Of a stretch of 64,000 nt of DNA, positions 36,501 through 44,100 are shown piece by piece. Position 1 is the stretch's first letter. Each line of letters opens with the position of its first letter. The DNA is from Pseudomonadota bacterium. Its GTDB lineage: Bacteria > Pseudomonadota > Gammaproteobacteria > Ga0077536. The position numbers and the translations under genes are program-made. The stretch is taken from positions 103,033 to 167,032 of the forward strand of contig JADJYF010000018.1 in the NCBI GenBank assembly GCA_016719885.1, written 5' to 3'. A model generated the notes under the pieces. It did no database searches. It saw only the letters and a program-made list of their open reading frames with translations, and had not been told where the DNA came from.

Positions 36501-37751
36501 CAGCCAGCGCAGCGGGTCGCGCAGCACGGTGGCGGTCGGCACGTGGACCTGGGTGGCGCCCAGCAACACGTCACGCAGGTGGAAGTAGATGAGACCTGCG
36601 ACGTGATCGAGCGGCATCCAGTTGAGCGAACGCAACTCGGATGTGAAGCCATGCACCAGCTGGCTGCCGCGCCCGCGACTCAGGAGATTGCGATGGCTCA
36701 AGCGCACCGCTTTCGGCGTACCGGTGCTGCCCGAGGTCAGCATCATGAGCGCGGTGTCGTCGGGCGCGGCGGCGCACGGCGTCGCTGCCGGCGTGGCGGC
36801 ATCGCGCCGGAGCACCATCACGCGCGGCGCGGCGTCGGGCGTGGCCAGCGCGGTGCCCAACGCGGCGCGCAGCGAATCCTGGGTCAGCACGCACGGCCGA
36901 TCGAGACTTTCCCAAATCGCCGTCAGACGTTCGGCGGCGCCGCGCTGCTCGAGTTGCAGCGTGGCCGACGGCACCGGGATGAGGCCGGCCGCGATACAGG
37001 CCCAGAAGGCTTCGAAGAAGTCGCGCAGATCCTCGAACTGCAGCAGCACCGGCGAGCCGGCGATCAAGCCCGCGGCCTGCAACTCGGCGGCGCCGGCGCG
37101 CGCGCGCGTCAGCAGCTCCGCGTACTCGAGACGCTGTTCATGATCGTCGGCGCCGATCGCGATCAACGCGCCGCTGGCGCGCGCGGCGGCGGATTCGAGG
37201 CAGGCCAATAACGTGCCGGGCGCATTCGCGTCCCGCGGCAGTTCGCCGCCGTCCAGCAGCGACGGCGGACCGTCGCCACGGGCGCTGGCGGTGAAAGCCT
37301 CGCGCTTGTGCGCCTGGCCCGCGCGCGGCGCGGGCGGCTTGGGCAGCAGCAGGCTGGCGTGGTAAGGCGTGTCGGCAAGGCTGCTGCCGACCACGAAGGC
37401 CGCGCATTCCACCGCGAAGCTGCGTGACGCCAGCTCGGCGGCGCGACCCGCGAACGCGGCGTCGACCAGCGGCACGCGCGCCAGGGCATCGACGTCGATG
37501 GCGCCATCCGCCGCCAGCGGCAGGGCACTGAGCAGCACCACCCGGCCGCGGGCGGGTGGTGCGGCGAGCAGGCTCTCGGCCGCCGGCCGCCACGCGTGCT
37601 CGGCGTGGGCACGGCTCGGCACCACGTACAACACCTCGACGGGCATGCCATCGTCGCCATGGCGTGACACGCAAATCCAGTCCGCCACCAAGGGCTCGTC
37701 GTCCAGCAGCGCGTGCAGGGTCCGCTCGCGCTCGGCGCGCGGCTCGTTCAT
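30594..37751 (-). CDS. Hybrid NRPS: acyl ligase-KR-ACP-C-A-PCP
   Basis: The product is about 2385 aa. After an unassigned N-terminal 190 residues come: an acyl-ligase-type adenylation domain (LTSGSTGTPKAVRLSH at about 336, GREKDTINIGGIKYPG at 590, KTSIGKIQRRQ at 684); a PKS-type ketoreductase (YLLSGGLGGIG at 910, SFSSLLSELVG with the Tyr at about 1059); a carrier (FFDVGGSSLL at 1245); a condensation domain (HHVIGDG at 1444); a canonical A domain (YTSGSTGRPKGV at 1910, NAYGPTEAS at 2043); and a final carrier (FFDIGGHSLKV at 2289). There is no KS or AT, so the ketoreductase probably acts on an activated keto acid. There is no thioesterase. ATG 37751 is chosen because it overlaps a short upstream frame by ATGA. 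An ATG at 37817 is the alternative. Confidence 0.85.
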   Translation of the reverse strand: MNEPRAERERTLHALLDDEPLVADWICVSRHGDDGMPVEVLYVVPSRAHAEHAWRPAAESLLAAPPARGRVVLLSALPLAADGAIDVDALARVPLVDAAFAGRAAELASRSFAVECAAFVVGSSLADTPYHASLLLPKPPAPRAGQAHKREAFTASARGDGPPSLLDGGELPRDANAPGTLLACLESAAARASGALIAIGADDHEQRLEYAELLTRARAGAAELQAAGLIAGSPVLLQFEDLRDFFEAFWACIAAGLIPVPSATLQLEQRGAAERLTAIWESLDRPCVLTQDSLRAALGTALATPDAAPRVMVLRRDAATPAATPCAAAPDDTALMMLTSGSTGTPKAVRLSHRNLLSRGRGSQLVHGFTSELRSLNWMPLDHVAGLIYFHLRDVLLGATQVHVPTATVLRDPLRWLDLCERYQADITFAPNFAFGLINARGTDIVRRRWDLSRLRRVLNGAEAIVARTAREFMQLLTPHGLSRTAMIPAWGMAEVSSGITYNLEFDLDRVRDEDRHVAVGRPIPGTRARIVDEHDKVVAEGVEGRLQIQGATTFAGYWQPTDEPVFTDDGWFRTGDLAYVEAGRLFITGREKDTINIGGIKYPGPAIEAAVDTVPGVASSFSAALAVQDGGDGAERLAVAFVPEYDRDATLRVLLPAIRRRIGAQLGVAADLLLPLTRAQVPKTSIGKIQRRQMQNAFAAGEYDEARRRFEILTGSGESLPRWFHRREWHAKAARGEARLRDGAVACLYWADDDIARLREALAGGREVLAVDGARLRALCAAQRPALVCMALDDEHAALSAVIELAGALAAGNAACRVLITTRGGLAVDAVEAARPRLAAAAVLARAIAQELPGISVTHIDSDAPLPAVLDALAHGDDAEIAWRGGRRLVPLLADASLRPLSDAPLRRGGRYLLSGGLGGIGQLLAERLVQDYAAEVALLGRRSAAELDEVAQAWLAKPRAQGSIVYAAADVRDGAAVEAALAGLGLAWCAPLDGAFHLAADYHEARVEAESAAAVADAIAIKLDGARVLEARVARRADAVFVSFSSLLSELVGAEVGAYAAASRALEHAFDGLQAGDGPRRYCLAWGSWRGVGMSRGQDSAVALGARGIVALDARQAGNALLAVLGQAPGTWLIGLNPEVMSIARRAPRALPLERVVVAACRPDGTPADLTLTDDSGVTVAVEVVPMVEFPRDADGALDGAALLRVLESDQHAHVEPRDSTEARLKTLWQALLGIERISVEDSFFDVGGSSLLATQLLGAVEAEFGCRWTMRDVFAAVTIAAQAELLRQAVGDGVADDIPPRPADLAALPLSSAQRRIWFSDQLERGDPLWNIHARVTWQRDVDSAALGRALWRLCERHETLRTRFALVDGEPRQLIADAPATFLTVTDLGAVPEAQRAAAAARIADSEARWRFDLGEGPLLRAQLLKFSDRHYELLLTTHHVIGDGWSMRILFDELRALYDAELAGTPLELPALAIQYADYALWQQRHYAPEYFAEHLAYWRAQLDGVSTGTVLRSDHPRPALRGSRGQQLRVPLPAALLVASETSRQRLGVSQTVWMLACFVVLLRRWSGDRDVTLGTVVAHRDAPATHGLIGMFANLAIVRHLCDDAANFAQLCAALKDTVLRLHEHSVVPYEMVVEQCGSYRDPQFAPLFQIAFDVRDARLRDSGSPELELAVMERDIGRVQYDLHLTMEPGADGMVALWSYNTDLYELATVQRLADAFLQLATAAAASPTTACALLPLMTAAARQQVVTDFNASALSLNSDCAYRQIAALAQRQGAALALEFESTRVDYAQLERDSGSVAAALQSVGVVRGDRVALAVPRSAEMIIAMLGILRAGAAFVPIDVSYPADRIDYILGDADCRAVLRADIDLPVSARLPEVRVANAIALGATPTPCAVEGDDLAYLIYTSGSTGRPKGVLIDHRGLANMAGGVIHTLGIRADDRVLQFSSIGFDAVVFETFNALLAGAALILGTREALLPGPPLLDFMRTRRVSMAVLVPSVLQVLPADALPDLRILVSAGEALSLELARQWAHRCALWNAYGPTEASVCTTLGRVPADVQAAPDIGAPIPNYRVYVLDEHLAPVPIGVDGELCIAGPSVARGYHGRADLTAERFLPDPFDAGGHGRLFRSGDFARWRADGRLAFVGRRDDQLKLRGVRIEIGEIEAALARLAGVAAAVVAPDPRVAGSELVAFVVADGSVPVHSEGLRAGLAALLPVAMIPARYHFVAAIPVTSSGKADRRALERGLPPLVRAAAGQAPLDGASLEARIAAVWCEVLACEEVDYHANFFDIGGHSLKVAKVNAELQARLGRDIPLIEHFRFTTVASLAEHLRGSGAPDSSPSASRSDDAVTERVERLNQGRASLAALRARRAPDGGNHRT

Positions 37752-37864
37752 CGACAGATCACGGCACTGACCAACACTCGCACAGCGTTCGCGCCAGGCA
37801 TCGTGCGGCGACAGCATTGCGCCTTCATGCCGGTGGCAAAACGGATCGCGTTGGTGTGGGACAT
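37748..37864 (-). CDS. Possible 38-codon leader frame overlapping the NRPS start
   Basis: An ATG at 37864 opens a 38-aa frame (beginning MSHTNAIRFATGMKAQCCRR) whose TGA overlaps the NRPS ATG as ATGA. The frame fills the space just upstream of the NRPS, which is what a translation-coupling leader would do. It has no clear ribosome binding site and no recognised homologue, so chance is quite possible. Confidence 0.2.
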   Translation of the reverse strand: MSHTNAIRFATGMKAQCCRRTMPGANAVRVLVSAVICR

Positions 37865-38151
37865 GTTGTTGTTCGCGTAGCGGACCGGGACGCCAGTCCC
37901 TGGCTAGACTAGCGAACCAGGTCAGGGAAGTCATGCGCGACACCGGGTAAAAAACGGAACGGTGTCCAGATTGACAAAACTTATAACAGTTACCGTGCGC
38001 GCGGCTCGTGCGTGTCCGTGGCCTCACCCTATACTTGCGCCCTGGTGGCAGTGATTACCGCGGAGTCGTTGACTGTTTCCTGGCAGCAAGCCGCCAGGCA
38101 CGACGAACTACCCCGTCGCCTGCAAACGCTGACGGGCGGACTTGAAACATT
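37752..38151. promoter_or_regulatory. Divergent control region between the NRPS and PKS genes
   Basis: This 400-nt gap is the largest in the window and the only shared upstream region of the two assembly-line operons, so promoters in both directions must be here or nearby. It is locally AT-richer than its surroundings at 37970-37992. A consensus -35 hexamer TTGACA lies at 37971-37976 on the plus strand, followed by TTATAACAGTTA, but no -10 box has correct spacing. TATACT at 38030-38035 is a -10-like hexamer without a good -35. No LuxR-type box or other known operator was recognised. The PKS GTG start at 38152 lacks a strong ribosome binding site. Confidence 0.4.
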
Positions 38152-41100
38152 GTGAGCAATACGCAAAGCGATGACACGCTGACCGGCCTCGAGGTGGCGG
38201 TGATCGGTATGGCCGGCCGCTTCCCCGGCGCGACCGACACCGACAGCTATTGGCGCAACCTGTGTGAGGGTCGCGAATGCCTGACGCGCTTCAGCGACGC
38301 CGAGCTCATCGCTGCCGGCGTGCCGGCGGCGCGGCTGGCCGACCCGGCCTACGTGAAAGTGGCGGGCGTGCTGGACGGCATGGAAGATTTCGATGCCGCG
38401 TTCTTCGGCTACAGCCCGCGCGAAGCCGCCAGCATCGACCCGCAACAGCGCGTGTTCCTGGAGACCGCCTGGACGGCGCTGGAACACGCGGGCTACGACG
38501 CCTCGCGCAGCGGCGCCGGCATCGGCGTGTACGCCGGCGTCGGGCGCAATTCCTATCTCAACGAAAACGTGCTGGCCGACACCGAGGACGCCGCCGAACG
38601 CCTGTGGCATCCGGCCGTGATCGGCAACGACAAGGACTTCCTCGCCACGCGCGTGTCGTACAAGCTCAACCTCGAAGGGCCGAGCGTGGTGGTGCAGACC
38701 GCCTGTTCGACATCGCTGGTGGCCATACACGTCGCGGTGCAGGCCTTGCTCGGCGGCGAGTGCGACATGGCGCTGGCCGGTGGCGCCACCATCCGCCTGC
38801 CGCAAGTGGCGGGCTATCACTACCAGCAGGACGGCATCCTGTCGCCGGACGGCCATTGCCGCGCCTTCGATGCCGATGCCAACGGATGCGTGCCGGGCAA
38901 CGGCGTCGGCGTGGTGGTATTGAAACGCCTGGCCGATGCCCTCAAGGACGGCGACACCGTGCATGCCGTGGTCAAGGGCAGCGCCATCAACAACGACGGC
39001 GCCGGCAAGGCCGGTTACACCGCGCCGCGCATCGACGGCCAGGCGGCGGTGATCCGCGCCGCGCAGCAGGTCGCCGACGTCGAGCCGCGCAGCATCGGCT
39101 ATGTCGAGGCCCACGGCACCGGCACCGTGATGGGCGATCCGATAGAACTCGCGGCCTTGAGCCAGGCCTTCGCCGATGCTGGCGAGCAGCGGCAGTACTG
39201 CGCCATCGGCGCGGTCAAGACCAACATCGGCCATCTCGATACCGCCGCCGGCGTGGCCGGCTTCATCAAGGCGGTGCTCGCCGTCCGGCATGGCGTGTTG
39301 CCGCCCAGTCTCAATTTCAAGGCGCCCAATCCCAAGTTCGATTTCAGCGCGTCGCCGTTCTTCGTCAACGACCGCCTGCGTGACTGGCCGGCGCACGGCG
39401 ACGGCCCGCGCCGCGCCGCCGTCAGCGCCTTCGGCATCGGCGGCACCAACGCCCACGTCATCCTCGAACAGGCGCCGCCGGTGGCGGCGTCGAGCGCGCG
39501 CCACGCGTACACGGTGCTGGTGAACTCGGCGCGCAGCGCCGCCGCCGCCGACGCCGGCAGCGCGGCGCTCGCGCGGCATTTGCGCGAGCCCGCCCACGCC
39601 ACGCTGGCCTTGGCCGATCTTGCCTACACCAGCCAGTTGGGCCGCCGCGCATTCAATCATCGCCGCGCGCTGGTGTGCGCCGATCGCGACCAGGCGCTGC
39701 AGGCGTTGGATGGTGCGGGCTCGATGGTCAGCGGCATCGCGCCGCGCGAGGCGCCGCGCGTGGTGCACGTGTTCCCCGGCCAGGGCTCGCAACACCTCGG
39801 CATGGGGCGCGGCCTATACGCCAGCGAGCCGGTGTTTCGCGACTGTATCGACGGCTGCGCGCGGTGGCTGCGCACGCATGCCGACATCGACCTCGGCGCG
39901 CTGCTGTTCGATACCGACGACGAGTCCGCGCTGCGTGACACGCGGCTCGCGCAGCCGGCCCTGTTCGCGCTCGAGTACGCGCTCGCCGAACTGTTGAGCG
40001 CCAGCGGCCTCGGCGCCGACGCCATGCTCGGCCACAGCCTCGGTGAATATGTCGCCGCCTGCCGTGCCGGCGTGTTCTCGCTGGAAGACGGCCTGCGCCT
40101 GGTGGCGGCACGCGGGCGCCTGATGAGCAGCGTGCCGGCGGGCGCCATGCTGGCGGTACCGATGGCGCGCGACGCGCTCGCGGCGCTGCTCGGCGCCGAG
40201 CTCGACATCGCCGCCATCAACACCGACGCGCTGTGCGTGGTGTCGGGCCCGGGCGCCGCGATCGGCGCCTTGCAGGCGACGCTCGCGGCGCGCGACATCG
40301 AAGCGCGCATGCTGGTCACCTCCCACGCCTTTCACTCGCGCATGCTCGACCCGATCCTGCCGGCCTTCGCGGCGTGCTTCGACGACATCCGGCTCGCGCC
40401 ACCGCAACGCCCCTACGTGTCCAACCTGACCGGCACCTGGATCACCGCCGAGCAGGCCACCTCGCGCCAGTACTGGGTCGATCATCTGCGCCGGCCCGTG
40501 GCCTTCGCGGCCGGGGTACGCACGCTGCTGGGCATGGCCGACAGCGTGTTCCTGGAAGTCGGGCCGGGCCAGGCCATGAGCGCGCTGGCGCGACGCAACG
40601 GCGCGTCGGCGACGACCGTCATCCCGCTCATGCCGGCCGCCGACCAGGGCGCGCAAGGCGACGAAGCGCGCGTGTTCGCCACCGCGCTGGCGCGTGCCTG
40701 GGTCAACGGCGCGCCGCTGGACTGGGCGAGTCGCCATGGCGGTGAACGGCGCCGGCGCGTGCCGCTGCCCACCTATCCGTTCGAGCGCCAGCGTCATTGG
40801 CTGGAAGCCGCGCGCCAGCGTGACGCGCGCGCCGACCGCCAGCGCAAGCTCGCCAATCTCGCCGACTGGTTCCAGGTGCCGTCGTGGAAACGCGCCGCGC
40901 CGCTCGGCGGCCCGCGCGGCGACGCCACCGCGACGCCGCGGCACTGGTTGATCTTCGCCGACAACCTGGGCCTCGGCGCGCGCCTCGGTGGTCTGCTGCG
41001 TGAACGCGGTCACCAGGTCAGCACGGTGGTGGCCGAGCAGGAATTGAACCAGGTGGTGGCCGGCTTCTATACCCTGCGCGCCGGCCACGCCGCTGACATG

Positions 41101-44100
41101 GATGGTCTCATGCACCTGTTGCGTGCCCATCAAGGCCTGCCGACCGGCGTGGTGCATTGCTGGGGTGTGAATCCCTGCGCGATGTCGCTGGCGAGCATGG
41201 CGCAGGGCCTCGATCAGAATTTCTACAGCCTGCTCGACATCATGCAGGCGCTCGATCGCGCCGGCGCCGACGCGCTGACGCGGCTGGTGGTGGTGGGCAG
41301 CGGCGTGCATGACGTCACCGGCGGCGAACCGCGTTCGCCGCTGGCGGCGGCGGCGCTGGGCGCGGTGCGCGTGTTGCCGCGCGAATGGCCGCAGCTCGAA
41401 TGCATGCATGTCGATGTGGCCCTGGACGGCGCCGACATCGACACGCTGGCGGCGCAACTGCTGGCCGAGATCGAACAGGGTGATGGCGCCGGCGTGATGG
41501 CCCTGCGCCGCGGTCAACGTTGGCGCGAATGCTTCGAGCCGGTAGCGCTCGCGGCCGGCAATGCACCGGCGCCTTATCTGCGCGAACGCGGTACCTATCT
41601 CATCACCGGCGGTCTCGGCGGTGTGGGACTCGCCACCGCCAAATACCTGGCCGAAACGCTGCGCGCGCGCCTGGTGCTGTGTTCACGCCGCGGTTTCCCG
41701 CCGCGCGCCGAATGGCAGGCGCTGGCCAGCAACGCGACGCTTGCGCCGCTGCCGGTGCTGGGCGACTTCCTCGGCGAGCGCCAGCGCGAGGTGCTCGCCG
41801 CGCAGCCGCTGACCGAACTGGCCACCGTGCCAGGACTCGCGGATGGGCTGCTCGCGCTGTGCGCGGCCCACGCCTGGCACATCCTCGAAGCCCTGCACGG
41901 CCGCGCGCTCAGCGCCCAAACCATCGCGCGTCAGACCTGGCGCAATGCCATCGCCGCGCCCTATCGGCGCCAGTTCGACATGCTGCTGGCCTGTCTCGCG
42001 CACCGCGGCCTGCTGCACGCGACAAGCGGCGATGCCCTGCGTTTCAGCGCCACGCCGCCGCCGGCCGCCGCCACGCTGCACGACGCCCTGCGCGCCGCTC
42101 ACCCGCAACTCGCGCCGCTGTTCGATTTGCTCGCGCACTGCGCGGCGCGCACGCCGCAGGTATTGCGCGGCGACAGCGCCGGGCTGGAAGTCCTGTTCGG
42201 CGAAGACGCCCTGGCGCTGTTCCGTGCCGGCAGCGCGGTGATCCTCGAGCACTCGTCGATGCGCATCCAGCATCAACTGCTGCGCGCGCTGGTCCAGCAA
42301 TGGCTCCACGCGCGCGGCGTCGATGGGCGGCGCACGCCGCTGCGCGTTCTCGAGGTCGGCGGCGGCGAAGGTCACCTGGCCTGGACCCTGGCGCCGGTGC
42401 TGGCGGGCGAAAACGTCGAATATCACTACACCGATATCGCGCCGAGCTTCGTCGCCAACGCGGCGCGCGAAGCGCGTCGACGCGACATCGACTTCATGCG
42501 CTTCGCGACGCTCGACATCGAGCAGGATCTGCCCGCGCAAGGCTATGGCCATGACGGCGTCGACCTGGTGCTGGCCTTCAACGTCGTGCATGCCACGCGT
42601 GACGTCACGGCCGCGCTCACGCGTCTCGCGCGCGCGCTGAAACCGGGCGGCGCGCTGATCCTCATCGAGTCCCTGCGCAGCACGCCGTGGGTGGACCTGG
42701 TGTGGGGCCTGACCGAGGGCTGGTGGCATTACGAAGACGAGGCCCTGCGCGGCGCCTCGCCACTGCTCGAGGCCGACACCTGGCAGACGGTCATGCAGGC
42801 GGCCGGCCTGACCGACATCGAAGTGTGGCCGCATGACAGCCACGCGGTCGATGCCGCGCTGCTGGTGGCGCGCAAGCCGCTGCCGGCCGGGCAGGTCAAC
42901 GCCGACACCGACACGGCGCGCACCATCGCCGAGCTGCGGCGCATCGAAGCGCTGGGCAGCGAAGTGATGATCGCGCGCTGCGACATCACCGATGCAGCCG
43001 CGGTGCAGCGTTTGCTCGGCGACATCGAGCAAGGATTCGGCGTCCTCGACGGCGTGTTCCATTCCGCGCTGGTGCTGAACGACAGTGCCGCGGTACTGAA
43101 GACCCGTGAGCAAGCGGCGGCGGTGCTGGCGCCCAAGGTACAGGGCAGCCTGACCCTGGCGGCGGCGCTGCGCGGTCGTCCGCTCGATTGCTTCGTCGCG
43201 TTCTCGTCGCTGGCGGCGGTAATCGGCGTGGCGGGCCAGTTCGATTATTCGGCCGCGAGCAATGTGCTCGATGCGTGGATAGAAGCCGAGGCGGCCTCCG
43301 CCTCGCCGCTCGCCAAGGTCATGATGAGCATAGACTGGGGCGTGTGGCGCGATACCGGCATGGCGGCGCGACTCGCCGGCCAGCGCGGCGAACGCCAGCT
43401 CGCGGCGCTGCGCGAAGGCATGAGTTCGGATGAAGGCATGGACGCGCTGGCGCGCGCGCTCGGCCGTGCCCTGCCACGCATCGCGGTCTCGTCCCAGGAT
43501 CTGGCCGCGATAATGGCGCCGCCTGCGCCCCCCACGGCCACCGCCGACGGCACGGACAGCGCGGTGTCGAGCGCCGCGACGTCACAGGACGGCGCCCATA
43601 CCGCGCCGCGCAACGCCGGCGAACGACTCATCGCCGAACTCTGGCAGGCGCTGCTCGGCGTGCCACGCATCGGCGCCGACGACAATTTCTTCGAGCTCGG
43701 CGGCGATTCGGTGATCGGCCTGCAGTTCATCGCGCGCGCGCGACGCGCCGGCCTCGAAGTCAACAACAAGGACTTGTTCCAGCACCAGACGGTCGCGGCG
43801 CTGGCCGCCGCCTGTGCCGCGCCGGCTTGCGCCGACGAGGTCGCGCCGGGCGCTGCGCGCGACGCCGCGCCCACGCAGGACGACGCCGGCGTGGCACGCC
43901 TGCGCGCCAGGCTCGAGAGCGACGGCGCGCTGCTCGACGACATCTACCCACTGGCGCCCATGCAGCAGGGCATGCTGTTCCATACGCTCGACGCGCCGGC
44001 CAGCGGCGTGTATTGCAGCCGCCTCGCCTACGCACTCAACGGCGCGCTGGATGTCGCGGCCTTCGCGCAAGCCTGGCAGGACATGCTGGCGCGCCACCCG

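Noticed and set aside
31935..37211. Very long open frames on the plus strand opposite the NRPS gene
   Set aside because: They are antisense to a well-defined multi-domain NRPS, are rich in Arg/Gln/His/Ala repeats, and show no domain motifs. High GC content produces such frames by chance.
37971..38035. A complete sigma-70 promoter for the PKS operon
   Set aside because: TTGACA and TATACT are present but about 53 nt apart, and neither has a partner at 16-18 nt spacing.
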